This document shows positions 1-9,289 of a stretch of DNA of 64,000 bases, one piece after another (within the stretch, counting starts at the first letter, position 1; each line of letters opens with the position of its first letter). The notes under the pieces are model-generated. The model saw nothing but the letters and a program-made list of their open reading frames with translations, had not been told where the DNA came from and ran no database searches. The stretch comes from JAKIVR01 sp035933635 (GTDB taxonomy: Archaea; Thermoplasmatota; Thermoplasmata; Lutacidiplasmatales; UBA184). Position numbers and translations under genes: made by a program. The stretch lies in assembly GCA_035933635.1 (NCBI GenBank), contig DASYYY010000021.1:186001-250000 (forward strand), given 5' to 3'.

Positions 1-2
1 GC

Positions 3-2753
3 CACGCCGAACCCTCCACCGACCCGGCCGACCCCCGACTGGCGGAGTGCTCGACCTGCGGCCGGCTCTCGGCGGATGCGACCTCGGTCGGCTGCAGTTG
101 TGGTGCCGGTCCACCTCTCCCCGTCCGGCGTAAACTGCTCTGGGCGATCGATGAGCCGCTGCGGACGTGGGCGGGCCGCCCTCCCCAGCCCGCCGGCGGC
201 GTGGTCTGGTTCCTCCTCCCGGAGCGACGCCGACTGCCCCAGCTGCTCCACCAGCTGCTCGCGCTCGAGGCTGCCGACGTCCGCCCTTCGACCGTCCGGT
301 GGACCTTGCTGCGTACGCTCCCGCCCGAAGGCTCCTCCGAATCGCTGGCCTCCGCTCCGCCGGCCGACGCCGTCCGGGCCGCCATCGTCCGCCTCGCCGC
401 CGGGATTCCCGGGCGTCAGACGCTGGCGCAGGCGATCGTCGAGGAGACGCACCGGCTGTACCGCATCTGGACCGGCACCCGCAGCTTGCTCGTCCGCATG
501 GCGTCGGAAGAGTTCGCCACGGAAGATCGGCTCCCCACGACCCGCCCGAGCGATATCCCGGCGGAGGACCTGGCCTTCCTGGCCGCGTTCGAACGGACCC
601 GCTCGGAGGTGCTCCGGCTGTACGAGCGGGGGGCGTGGGCCGCCGGGTACCTACGGCTGTGCCGATTCATGGACCACGCGGTGCGCGACCGCTACGTCCC
701 GCTCCTGTTGCCCCGCCTGTTCGAGCCGCGGGGGAGTCCGGGCAAGCTGGCGGCGTTCCGGGTCCTGGCCTACTTCATGCCCCGAATGGCCGAGCTCGCC
801 GCACCCGTGGCTCCGTTCACGGCCGAGGCGATCCACCGCGCGGTGCGCGGCGACACGGCCAGCGTCTTCGAGCGGCCGTACTCTCCCATCCTGGAATCGT
901 ACCTCGACGCAGGCGCCGATGCGGCGCTCGAGTCGTGGGGCGACATCGTCGCCGCGGTTCGTCGGGGCCGTCGTCTCCTCGGACTCCCGGTCGCCGAGCG
1001 CCTGCGCCGCCTGGTCCTCGTCGCCGCCAGCGAGGAGCGGGCCGCCTTGCTCCGCCCCCAGCTTCCGGTGCTGGGCCGCCTCCTCCGCGCCGACCAGGTC
1101 GTCCTGCACTCTCCGAGCGATCCGTGGGACGGACGCCGGGTCGAGGCGCGTCCCAACGTCGAGGCGATCAAACGGGCGTTCCCCGTCTACCACCGGCGGA
1201 TCATCAAGGTCATCGACCAGCTCGACGGCCGGCAGATCCGCGCGGCGCTCAAGAGCCAGTCCCTCGCCGTCGGTGTGGAAGGTCAGCCAGCGATCCGGAT
1301 CCCCCCGTCGATGATCGACGTGGTCGAGTCGCTCCCGGAGTCGGTCGTGCCGTTCCGGTGGAGGGGCGGCGAGATGTACGCCGAGCTGCCGGCCGGTGCC
1401 GCGCACACGGTCGCGGTCGGCTCGGCGGTACCCGCCGAGCTCGAACGGGTGCGCCGCTACCTCGAGCGCCGGGTGCGCCGGAGCCGGTCCGGCCCGGAAG
1501 CTCCGACGAAGATGTTCCTTCACGCCGGGGAGCCCCTGCGGGGGCTTCTCCAGCGCCACGCCGAGGTGCTGGCCGCCGCCATCGGGGTCGGACAGCTGCT
1601 CGTGGTCGACTCTCCCCGCCTGTTCGTTCCCGCCGAGACCTCCTACGGGCGGGACCGACGCGGCCAGCGCTTCCTCGCCTGGATCCCGGGTCAGGCGGCG
1701 CCGGTCCGGCGCCTCAAGGCCCATCGCCGCCGTAGCGGCGATGAGCGCGCCCCTGGCGGCCGCGTGAGCGCGAGCGGGGAACCGGCCGAGTTCGATTGCC
1801 TCGCTCCCGAGGTCAAGGAGCGCGAGGAGCGCATCCTGCTGCTCTCCTCGGAACTCGACCCGGGCGGGATGCTCACCTACCTCGGCCCGACCAAGCTCGG
1901 GATCGCCTGGGACTACGGGTTCCACAGTCGTTCGGAGATCGCGTCGGCGGAACCGGGGACGCTGGGGGCACTGCCCGGGTTCGGCCCGGTGGTGGCCCAG
2001 GAGTTGATCCACACCCTCGCGCCCGACCGAAGCCTACCCGAGATACCCCTCCCCTGGGCCCGGGCCATGCCGTCGCGCGAGCTTGCCGACTCGGCCGTCG
2101 AACGGGATCCACCGATCTCGCCCGCGGTTCCATCCCCCGAACCTGAGGCGCTGCCCCCGCCGCCTCCGGCCCCGGCGCCGCTGGCACCGATGATCGCTCC
2201 GACCGTTCCGTCCCTTCGGCCCGTACCTGCGGTCAGCACACCGTCGGCCGCCGCGACACCGGTCCCGCCGCCCCCGCCCAGCGGGGTGGAGGTCTCGATC
2301 GGCCCCACTCGAGTGGAAGGTTGGGACCGATTCCTCGACGCGCTGGCGAACGGGATGACCGGGCTCTGGGTCGGTCGCGTGTTCCCCCAACCGCTCCAGG
2401 CCGCGGGGGCCGCCCACGACGTGCGGTTCCTGTGGCTTTCGGCCACTACCCGTCCGAACGCGGTACGACCGGGCGAGCCCGAGGCGATCGCGGCGCAGAT
2501 CGTTGCTTCGCTTCAAACCGGCGAGGTCCGTGCGGTCATCATCGAGGAGATCGAGTACCTCGTTGCGCTGAACGGCGCCCCCGCGATCCGGGGGATGTTA
2601 CGGGAGATCGACACCGCGGCGCGCGCGGTCCACGGGCGGGTCTGGGTTCCGCTCGTCCCCGAACTCTTGGGCCGGGGCACCCCCGCGGAGATCCAGAACT
2701 TCGGCGCGCAGGTACCGCCGGCCGACCCGGGCGGTACGGGACCCGAGGGCTGA
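3..2753 (+). CDS. IleRS-like (class I aaRS-related) protein fused to C-terminal DUF835 domain, 5' partial
   Basis: The frame is open from the window edge, so the N-terminus is missing; about 916 residues are visible. The first ~45 residues carry a zinc-knuckle-like pattern (CSTC then CSC). The next ~450 resemble the end of a class Ia synthetase, closest to IleRS: an ADAVR stretch at the GAD-LR position after KMSKS, then a helical anticodon-binding domain with APFTAEAI, then an IleRS-like tail. The KMSKS position reads EGSSES, so the signature looks lost. A helix-hairpin-helix-like stretch follows (LPGFGPVVAQELI), then a proline-rich linker, then DUF835 (final ~150 residues, with RVFPQPL, FLWLS and IEEIEYLV). 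DUF835 is an archaeal domain of unknown, probably regulatory function. Aminoacylation activity is doubtful, but the catalytic half cannot be seen. Confidence 0.7.
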   Translation, partial: HAEPSTDPADPRLAECSTCGRLSADATSVGCSCGAGPPLPVRRKLLWAIDEPLRTWAGRPPQPAGGVVWFLLPERRRLPQLLHQLLALEAADVRPSTVRWTLLRTLPPEGSSESLASAPPADAVRAAIVRLAAGIPGRQTLAQAIVEETHRLYRIWTGTRSLLVRMASEEFATEDRLPTTRPSDIPAEDLAFLAAFERTRSEVLRLYERGAWAAGYLRLCRFMDHAVRDRYVPLLLPRLFEPRGSPGKLAAFRVLAYFMPRMAELAAPVAPFTAEAIHRAVRGDTASVFERPYSPILESYLDAGADAALESWGDIVAAVRRGRRLLGLPVAERLRRLVLVAASEERAALLRPQLPVLGRLLRADQVVLHSPSDPWDGRRVEARPNVEAIKRAFPVYHRRIIKVIDQLDGRQIRAALKSQSLAVGVEGQPAIRIPPSMIDVVESLPESVVPFRWRGGEMYAELPAGAAHTVAVGSAVPAELERVRRYLERRVRRSRSGPEAPTKMFLHAGEPLRGLLQRHAEVLAAAIGVGQLLVVDSPRLFVPAETSYGRDRRGQRFLAWIPGQAAPVRRLKAHRRRSGDERAPGGRVSASGEPAEFDCLAPEVKEREERILLLSSELDPGGMLTYLGPTKLGIAWDYGFHSRSEIASAEPGTLGALPGFGPVVAQELIHTLAPDRSLPEIPLPWARAMPSRELADSAVERDPPISPAVPSPEPEALPPPPPAPAPLAPMIAPTVPSLRPVPAVSTPSAAATPVPPPPPSGVEVSIGPTRVEGWDRFLDALANGMTGLWVGRVFPQPLQAAGAAHDVRFLWLSATTRPNAVRPGEPEAIAAQIVASLQTGEVRAVIIEEIEYLVALNGAPAIRGMLREIDTAARAVHGRVWVPLVPELLGRGTPAEIQNFGAQVPPADPGGTGPEG

Positions 2754-2780
2754 CCGAGGCGACGGTCGGCGCATGGCGCG

Positions 2781-3170
2781 CTAGCGTTGGATGTGTCGAA
2801 GGACGAACTGGTTGCCATCCGGGTCGGCGAACACTCCCAGCGTCACCGTCCCGAGCGCCGATTGGAAGGTATGGGCCTCGTCGACGATCGTCCCGCCCCG
2901 CCGTCGGATCTCCGCACAGGCCGCCACCGGATCGCGGTGCGAGAAGACCGCCCCGGAGACCATACCCGGCTCTCGGCCCCCCTCACCCTCGCCCTGGACA
3001 TGCATCGTGAGCAGCGTGGATGTCCCCGGAAGCGCGAACGCGGCCCGAGAAGCCTTCGCGATAAAGCTCACCTCCCTCAGCCCCAGTACTTCCGAGTAGA
3101 ACTCTCGCGCCCGGTCGATATCCCGGATGTGAACGGTCACCGCCTCGACTCCTTCGATCACTTCGACCAT
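2781..3170 (-). CDS. VOC-superfamily (glyoxalase/dioxygenase-fold) protein
   Basis: A 129-residue protein with the two beta-alpha-beta-beta-beta modules of the vicinal oxygen chelate fold: VTVHIRDIDRAREFYSEVLG near the start, and a C-terminal GVFADPDGNQFVL strand typical of glyoxalase/bleomycin-resistance relatives. The ATG at 3170 begins just ahead of the first conserved strand, so in-frame sequence further upstream was left out. A metal-ligand set cannot be confirmed by eye, so the substrate is unknown. It converges on the IleRS-like/DUF835 gene, with 27 nt between the two stops. Confidence 0.8.
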   Translation of the reverse strand: MVEVIEGVEAVTVHIRDIDRAREFYSEVLGLREVSFIAKASRAAFALPGTSTLLTMHVQGEGEGGREPGMVSGAVFSHRDPVAACAEIRRRGGTIVDEAHTFQSALGTVTLGVFADPDGNQFVLRHIQR

Positions 3171-3575
3171 TGAGCCGCCTCGACGGGCCGGAAATTCGAC
3201 CGTACATCTCCGTTGCGTGAACGGCCTCCGACACGATCGGAGCGAGCCCAACCGCGATAGTGCCGAGCTGGAGACCTACCCGGGTCCCAGGGTTCGCGAC
3301 GCTCGATGCCGCGTGGACCGTGACCGGCCCGCGGACCTGCTCCGGAAAGATCGTAGAGCGGACCGTGGAACTTCCCGTCCCCCGCGAGCGGAGCGAACGG
3401 ATCGACCGAGGAGGCGGCCGCGGCGCCGGCCGGGGGACCCATTTTCGGGGTTGCTCGGCGGTGCCCCGCTACCTTCCATCCGGTTCAGGATCCGATGCGT
3501 CGCCGTGTACCGTACTAATCCTGTCCTGGGGGATCGGGGCGTGGCCGCCCCGCGCAAAGCGCGTCCCCCCTCGCG
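3171..3575. other. Intergenic gap, no gene recognised
   Basis: About 405 bases between the VOC gene start and the end of the GvpD-like ATPase gene. Several open frames cross it, but their translations are arginine- and proline-rich in every frame and look like chance openings in GC-rich DNA. It must contain the VOC promoter; no convincing TATA element was seen. No tRNA or repeat was found. Confidence 0.5.
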
Positions 3576-5162
3576 TCAGACGATGGGCGTCAGGTCGTAG
3601 GGGATCGCGCTCGCCCCGGATTCTTCTGCGGAACTCAGCGCGTACCGGGGGCTCCAGGGACGGATGCCGTAGAGGAAATGCTGGCCCCGGCGGGTACGCA
3701 GGACAAGGTGGGCGTTCGCGTGGACCCGGCAGCCGGGGAGGGCCGCGTCCCCAGATTCGAGCAGCACGACGTTGGCAGGTGCGATCCCCGCCCGGCGGGC
3801 GAGCCAGGGCAACTGCAAGAACGGGTCGCTCGACCGACCGGCGTGGGGTTGGTCGAGCACGGGGTCCACGAAGGTGACGATGAGCGGGTAGCCGGGCGAA
3901 CTCCCGTTCCCCCGGAGGAACCCGAGCGGATCGAGCTGGGCGAACTCGGCCTCCCACGAGCCCCCCCCGAACATCGGAGCGAGGGGCGGGCCGGCGGATT
4001 GCTCCCCCCCGTAGGGAACGGGCGACGGATAGACGAACACCGGCTGATGCAGCGTCCCCCCGGCGGCGGAGACGGGCAGGGCGACGCGCACCAGGTCGGC
4101 CAAGCGCTCTGGAGGCGCCATCCGAGACAGGCCCCGCCACAGTTCGTCGGGGGCCAAGTTCTCCGGCGGGCGCAACAGGATGTGGGAGCCGGCCCGCAAC
4201 GCGGCGTGCACCATCGGGGCGATCAGCGTCCAGACGACGGCGACCGGCGTGTCGGGATCGTACTCCAAGAGCAACCCGCCTTCGACGGGGACGCGACCGA
4301 ACGCGGCGGCGAACGCCGACGAGCCCGGCCAGACCGACGGGGCGCCCGGGTCCGGGTCGAGCTCGGCCGGGCCGATGCTCGGCACCATCGGTTCGACCCG
4401 CGGAACGAGACAGACGAGCCGGCCGTCCTGCAGGCTGAACGGATAGACGGTGTTGGTCAGACGCACGCCGCGAAGTTTCACCAGCGTCAGCCAGCGCTCG
4501 GTCCGCTCGTCGCGCTCCTCCTGCGAGAGGACGACGGTGCCGTCGGAGATGTAGTCGAAGCGGGTCGGCTCGGACCGCTCCACCACCAACAGCACCTTGG
4601 CCCCGGTCCGGAGCAATGCATCGAGGAGCGAGCGCTCGAGCTCCCAGCGAGAGACCGGGGCGTCCGCATCGAACGACGAGGTGCCGAGGACGTTCTCGAC
4701 CCAGGCTTCCCACGAGTCGATGACGATCATCCGCGGGCCGGAGTCGACGGCCCGGAGGACCTCGTCGACCGAGGCTGGGAGGCTGAGGACGGAGGCCAGG
4801 TCGACGAGGTCGCTCCCCCGCGTTTGCAGAACGCGGCGCATCTCCTCGATCCGCTTGGGGATCGCCTCGGAGGCCCCTCGGAGGCGCACCATCTCGATGA
4901 GCTTCGCGCGACCCTCGGACTCGGCCAGGAGCCACGGGAACTGCCGCAGCAACTCCTCCTGGGGGACTCGGGTCGTCACGAGGATCCGACCCCCCTCGAA
5001 CTCGCTGAGCGTGCTCAGGGCCAGGGTCGTCTTCCCGGTTCCCGGACCCCCTCGGACCAGCAGGGTACCGGAGCCAGGCGTCGCGAGGAAGGTCTGGAGC
5101 TCCGGGGGGAGCGAGCGCACCCGGCACGGCCCGTGTCGTACACTCGTTTCGAGGTAGCCCAC
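3576..5162 (-). CDS. RecA/KaiC-superfamily P-loop ATPase, GvpD-like
   Basis: A 528-residue protein with one RecA-like ATPase domain at its N-terminus: Walker A GGPGTGKTT at residues 38-46, and Walker B MIVIDS ending in D149. The segment between them (ILVTTRVP, then QFPWLL) resembles the P-loop domain of haloarchaeal GvpD. The C-terminal ~270 residues are not recognised. No gas-vesicle structural gene is nearby, so a gas-vesicle role should not be assumed; archaeal relatives of this kind are usually regulatory NTPases. The gene is transcribed alone, divergently from the PKD protein, with a TATA-like element about 29 nt before its start. Confidence 0.7.
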   Translation of the reverse strand: MGYLETSVRHGPCRVRSLPPELQTFLATPGSGTLLVRGGPGTGKTTLALSTLSEFEGGRILVTTRVPQEELLRQFPWLLAESEGRAKLIEMVRLRGASEAIPKRIEEMRRVLQTRGSDLVDLASVLSLPASVDEVLRAVDSGPRMIVIDSWEAWVENVLGTSSFDADAPVSRWELERSLLDALLRTGAKVLLVVERSEPTRFDYISDGTVVLSQEERDERTERWLTLVKLRGVRLTNTVYPFSLQDGRLVCLVPRVEPMVPSIGPAELDPDPGAPSVWPGSSAFAAAFGRVPVEGGLLLEYDPDTPVAVVWTLIAPMVHAALRAGSHILLRPPENLAPDELWRGLSRMAPPERLADLVRVALPVSAAGGTLHQPVFVYPSPVPYGGEQSAGPPLAPMFGGGSWEAEFAQLDPLGFLRGNGSSPGYPLIVTFVDPVLDQPHAGRSSDPFLQLPWLARRAGIAPANVVLLESGDAALPGCRVHANAHLVLRTRRGQHFLYGIRPWSPRYALSSAEESGASAIPYDLTPIV

Positions 5163-5186
5163 GGTCGAAGGTGGCCCGGACCCCCT

Positions 5187-5195
5187 CGTAAACGC
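5187..5195 (-). promoter_or_regulatory. TATA-box candidate for the GvpD-like ATPase gene
   Basis: On the minus strand this reads GCGTTTACG, centred about 29 nt upstream of the ATG at 5162. With archaeal TATA-to-start spacing near 25 nt, transcription would begin at or very near the start codon, giving a leaderless or near-leaderless mRNA. Judged by eye only. Confidence 0.4.
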
Positions 5196-5360
5196 TTGCT
5201 TCCAAAGGAGCGCCGGTTGGGCCAGGGGCCCGCCGGTGGGGGCGTCGTCACCGGCGGTCTTCTGACGACGGAGGGCTGTCGCCCCCCCAGCCCCCGCGGG
5301 TTACCTGTCGAGGAGAGGATTGGGTGAGGTTGAAACCACCCGAGGACTAGGGCGCAGGCG

Positions 5361-7670
5361 ATGTTGGCCGCGGGGGAACACGGGTGGTATGATGCCGCGA
5401 AACGGTGGTTGCCGTCGGCCACCGCAGTGATCGGACTCGGGATTTGCATCGTTCTGCTCGCGATGCCGCCGATGGCATCGCAAGGACTCGCGCCGAGCGC
5501 ACCGGGTGCCGGACCGGCGCGGGTCGCTCCCCAGGTGTCCTACAACTCCTCCCAGCAGTGCGCCGGCATGCTCTGGGCCTCGACGATCACCGCCCACTAC
5601 ACGCCGGCATCGTGCTGGGGTCACGACGAGCCGACGATGAGCTACATTTCCAACGCCTCGGGCTCGGGCGCGAACGCCAGCTTTCAGGCGGTCCTCCCCG
5701 CCGACGGCAGTCCCGATGCCCAGGGCGACCTGTACGCGACGTTCTGGTTCGGCGGGACGGTCTACGACCCCGCCGGGAACGGCGGCGGCTTCCAGGCCTT
5801 CCTCGAGCTGCAATTCTACCCCGCACCCCCCGCCGTCACGGGACCCGGCAGCGGACCGCAGGACTGCTTGTCCTACGGCGGGTTCAACCCGGCGTTCTCC
5901 GCCCGCTCGAACGAGTGGTTCGCCTGCGCGATCGTCTGGCAGCTGCAGAACGTCTCGGGCGGGATCTCCGAGAACGCCGCCTTCGCCGGTCCCGTCGACG
6001 TGGGCACCTCGAGCGCGATCATGGTCATGCACTCCGGTGACCACATCTACGTCAACTACTCGGGCATCGCGCAGAGCAAGACCGTCCCGTGGAAGATCGG
6101 CGTCTCCGACCCGACCGTCGGCGCGTCGACGAGCGTGCTGCTGCAGACCGGTTCGCTCATCCTTTCCCCCGAGTTCTCCACCGCGGCCCGCGGCAATGCG
6201 CTCTACTGGGGAGCGAGCAACCCCGGGGCCATCGCCTTCGCCTACGAGATCGGCCACACGCTCAACACCAGCGGCGGATTCGGCTACTGCGCGCCGGGCG
6301 ACGGCTCCTGCCAGAGCTACTGGCCGGGCCGGTGGAACTCCAGCGGCCAGATGGAACTCTCGCTCCCCAAGCTCGGGAACGGGGCCAATGCGAGCTTCCC
6401 GACCGAGTTCAAGACCAGCTCCTCGCAGGGCGGCGAGTATGAGGTCAACAACTCCGCGTGCAGGAGCCCGAGCTTCTCGACCTCGACGAACTGCATGTAC
6501 CCGTTCTACCAATACCGGGCCGGCTACGCCTCGTTCGACTTCGGCACGAGCAAGGTCCGCAACGACACGAACGACTACGGCAACCAGTACCAGTTCCCGG
6601 ACACCATCGGCACGGGCGGGTGGTGGAACGGCAACTACCAGACCGCGCCGTGGGGCCGCGTTTCGTTCGCGATCGCCCCGGCGAACGCCACGGCCGAGTT
6701 CAACCCCGCCGGGCAGACCGTGGGGATCCCCGTGTCCTCGGCGGGAACCTACTCCGGTGAGTATATGGCCGGCACCTACTGGCTCAACCTCTCCGAGAGC
6801 GGATGCTCGTCCTACTCCAAGCAGGTCTACCTGTCCACCGGCGGCTCGCTGAGCCTGACCGCCAGTATTCCGTGCGGGGGGACCGCCCTGCGGGCCTACG
6901 CGCGCGCCGTGCCCAACTCCACCGTGCTGCCGGCGAAGATCCACTTCTTCAGCCACGCCGCCGGAGGGACCACTCCGTACACCTTCGCCTGGACTTTCGG
7001 TGACGGCAACACCGGGACGGGCGCCAACCCCTACCACACCTACAAGTTCAGCGGCACCTACACGGTGACGGTCACGGTCCGGGACGCCGTCGGCACGCGC
7101 GCGTTCAGCTCCACCTCCGCGGACGCCCGAACACCCTCGTGCGCCGGCGCGAACTTCACCGACTTCTCCGGACAGATCCGGCAGTGCCACCTGAACCTGT
7201 CGCAGCAGTTCGTCGTCCGGATCAACGTCACGCACGCTCAATGGCTCCGGCAGACCTACCTGACGTTCTACGCCAACGACGGGACCGAGAACGGAACCCA
7301 GCCGGTGTTCGTCGTCTACAGCGGCCTCGGTGGGACCCCGAGCACCAGCGCGGCCAAGCAGACCGCGAAAGGACCCAACGCCGAGATCATCGTTGCGCTC
7401 GGGACCAACGCCGCGAACGTCTACGGCGGCTGGGGACTCTACTGGGCGATCGTCACCAGCCCCGGTGGCTCGGGCGGGGTCTGCTTCGAAGCCCACCTCA
7501 CCCCGACGTCCCCCGGTGCGGGCCCCTCGTGCCGTGCCGCCACGGCGCCGCCGGGCCCGTCGGCCCCGCCAGGTCCCTCCGGTGCCGGGACCCCGGCTCG
7601 ATCCGGCTCGTCGGCGCATTCGACCTCCGGGTGCGTCGCCGCTTCGCGGTCGTTGAAGCCCCGGGAGTAG
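5361..7670 (+). CDS. Large secreted/cell-surface protein with a PKD domain
   Basis: A 769-residue protein with a hydrophobic signal or anchor segment near residues 18-38, followed by an extracellular-looking chain rich in Asn, Ser, Thr, Gly and aromatic residues with many N-glycosylation sequons. A PKD domain lies near residues 530-600 (TFAWTFGDGNTG, then GTYTVTVTVRD). The rest is not recognised and may be a beta-rich adhesin or binding domain. The tail is low-complexity Pro/Ser/Ala with no clear C-terminal membrane anchor, so attachment would rely on the N-terminal segment. It is the first of several surface-protein genes between 5 and 20 kb. Confidence 0.75.
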   Translation: MLAAGEHGWYDAAKRWLPSATAVIGLGICIVLLAMPPMASQGLAPSAPGAGPARVAPQVSYNSSQQCAGMLWASTITAHYTPASCWGHDEPTMSYISNASGSGANASFQAVLPADGSPDAQGDLYATFWFGGTVYDPAGNGGGFQAFLELQFYPAPPAVTGPGSGPQDCLSYGGFNPAFSARSNEWFACAIVWQLQNVSGGISENAAFAGPVDVGTSSAIMVMHSGDHIYVNYSGIAQSKTVPWKIGVSDPTVGASTSVLLQTGSLILSPEFSTAARGNALYWGASNPGAIAFAYEIGHTLNTSGGFGYCAPGDGSCQSYWPGRWNSSGQMELSLPKLGNGANASFPTEFKTSSSQGGEYEVNNSACRSPSFSTSTNCMYPFYQYRAGYASFDFGTSKVRNDTNDYGNQYQFPDTIGTGGWWNGNYQTAPWGRVSFAIAPANATAEFNPAGQTVGIPVSSAGTYSGEYMAGTYWLNLSESGCSSYSKQVYLSTGGSLSLTASIPCGGTALRAYARAVPNSTVLPAKIHFFSHAAGGTTPYTFAWTFGDGNTGTGANPYHTYKFSGTYTVTVTVRDAVGTRAFSSTSADARTPSCAGANFTDFSGQIRQCHLNLSQQFVVRINVTHAQWLRQTYLTFYANDGTENGTQPVFVVYSGLGGTPSTSAAKQTAKGPNAEIIVALGTNAANVYGGWGLYWAIVTSPGGSGGVCFEAHLTPTSPGAGPSCRAATAPPGPSAPPGPSGAGTPARSGSSAHSTSGCVAASRSLKPRE

Positions 7671-7791
7671 GGGACATCGAACGACGCCGAACCCGGCCGC
7701 GCGACGGCGGCGGGGGAGCCCGACCCCTAGCGCGGCGGCCCGTGCGACCGGGCGGGCTCCCGGCCCGGCGGTCCGGGACTGGAGCGATCTC

Positions 7792-8328
7792 ATGGCGATG
7801 TCGGCGCGACTGCTCCAAGAGCGTACCGGCGCCCGCGTCGAAGAATGGAACCGCCGCATCCGAGCACGGGCTTTCGCCAAGCCCGAGGAGCTCGAAGAGT
7901 GGCTCGACGACCAGGGCGTACACGGCTACGCCCGCTCGCTCCTCGTCATGGAGCGCTTTGGGTACCCCGACTTCGTGCGGGCCTCGGCCGATGAGCTGAT
8001 CGACCGGCAGTATTCGGACCGACCGCACCTTCGTCCCATCTACGAAGCGATCGTCGCCGCGGCGGGCTCGGCCGGTCCGATCGTCGTCCAGGCACGCAAG
8101 GGCTTCGTCGCTCTGCGGACGCCGCGACGGACGTTCGCGCGGATCCGGGCGACGACCCGAAATCGGGTCGACCTCGGGCTCCGGGTGAGCGGGATCGCGC
8201 CTCGGGGCCGTTTCCGTGCGGCGCGCATCCACCCCTCCCTCTCGGTCGAGGTCGGGCTCACGACGCTCGGGGACCTGGACGACGAGGTTCGCACGGCGCT
8301 CGTCCGTTCGTACCTCGAGAACCGGTGA
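7792..8328 (+). CDS. DUF4287/DUF5655-like two-part protein
   Basis: A 178-residue soluble protein. The N-terminal half (WNRRI, LEEWLDDQGVHGYARSLLV) resembles DUF4287, a small helical module. The C-terminal half (YEAIVAAAGSAGPIVVQARKG, RVDLGLRV) resembles DUF5655. The two occur together in bacterial and some archaeal proteins of unknown function. The start could be either of two close ATG codons (7792 or 7798). It lies in its own transcription unit and converges on the membrane-protein gene that follows. Confidence 0.7.
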   Translation: MAMSARLLQERTGARVEEWNRRIRARAFAKPEELEEWLDDQGVHGYARSLLVMERFGYPDFVRASADELIDRQYSDRPHLRPIYEAIVAAAGSAGPIVVQARKGFVALRTPRRTFARIRATTRNRVDLGLRVSGIAPRGRFRAARIHPSLSVEVGLTTLGDLDDEVRTALVRSYLENR

Positions 8329-8337
8329 CGCCCTGCT

Positions 8338-9027
8338 TCAAGGGGCCGACCTGGGAACGCTGTTCCCTGGCTCGCTCGCCTCCGGACCGATGCCGCGTGC
8401 CACCCTACGGTGGGCATCGGCGAACGCCCCCAGGAAGGTGAGGTAGCTGAAGCCGAGCAGCGAATCCAGCAGACCGATCGGTTGGACCACGCCACCGACC
8501 GATGGAGTACGGGAGGCGATGGCCCTCACGATCGGGTGCAGCTGCGGGGACAGCGCGAGCCCGATCAGCCCGGAAATGATCGCGGCCCACGCCAGTCCCA
8601 CGGCCATCGCGATCTCGCCCAGGCGGCCGACGAGGTGGGCGGCGACGAGCGCATAGGTGATGAACGTGACCGCGAAGACCACCGCCACGGCCGCACCGAA
8701 CTCCACTCGGAGCCACCCGGGATCGCTCGTGCTTCCTACAGCGGCCAGGTAGGCGACCGGCGCCGCCGCGAGGGCGGTTGCCAGGATGCTCAGCGCGAAG
8801 GCCAGGTTGGCGTGACCAACGCGGGTCCGATGGAGCTCGTTCCACTCGTGTCGACCCACCCACAAGAACAGTAGACCAATCGCCGAGAAGGCCGGTGTCA
8901 GGGCCAGCAGGTATCCGTGGAGGGGGAGCTGAGCGGCGCCGGTGGCGAGTGCGACAAAGCCGCTCGCGCTTTCGGCCGCGAATCCGACCTTGAACACCGT
9001 CAGGCTGAGCCGCAGGTTGACCGTCAC
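8338..9027 (-). CDS. Multi-pass integral membrane protein, function unknown
   Basis: A 229-residue protein made almost entirely of hydrophobic helices. Five or six membrane spans are apparent, around residues 15-32, 38-58, 72-95, 105-135, 138-160 and 180-205. There are no recognisable transporter or enzyme motifs. It ends 9 nt past the stop of the convergent DUF4287/DUF5655 gene and diverges from the kelch-type protein gene, with about 260 nt between their starts. Confidence 0.6.
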   Translation of the reverse strand: MTVNLRLSLTVFKVGFAAESASGFVALATGAAQLPLHGYLLALTPAFSAIGLLFLWVGRHEWNELHRTRVGHANLAFALSILATALAAAPVAYLAAVGSTSDPGWLRVEFGAAVAVVFAVTFITYALVAAHLVGRLGEIAMAVGLAWAAIISGLIGLALSPQLHPIVRAIASRTPSVGGVVQPIGLLDSLLGFSYLTFLGAFADAHRRVARGIGPEASEPGNSVPRSAP

Positions 9028-9289
9028 GATCGGCTCCCCTCGTCGGACCTCAACCCGGTGTGTCGCTTCATCTACCTAGCGGCGGCAATCGCAACGGCAG
9101 GGCGGCGGGAGCAGCCCCTCGCGGCTCCCGATCCGCGGGGGCTACCGGTTGGTGTGCGAGTTCGACGGCGTGGGCCACTCCGCACAGCGCCCCCGGGCGC
9201 CCGGGTGACGTTCGCGAGCCGATTTCTTCAATCCCTGCGCAGTTCCCGCGTTTCGCGAAGTTCATAGGGGGCCCGGCGATTCCCGCGGC

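Noticed and set aside
651..2012. A 453-codon minus-strand open frame opposite the IleRS-like gene
   Set aside because: The plus-strand translation carries the recognisable synthetase-like and DUF835 features; the opposite frame is Arg/His/Asp-rich and has no motif.
3576..5162. Gas-vesicle regulation suggested by GvpD similarity
   Set aside because: No gvpA or other gas-vesicle gene is in the window, and the similarity is confined to the P-loop domain shared with many archaeal RecA-type ATPases.
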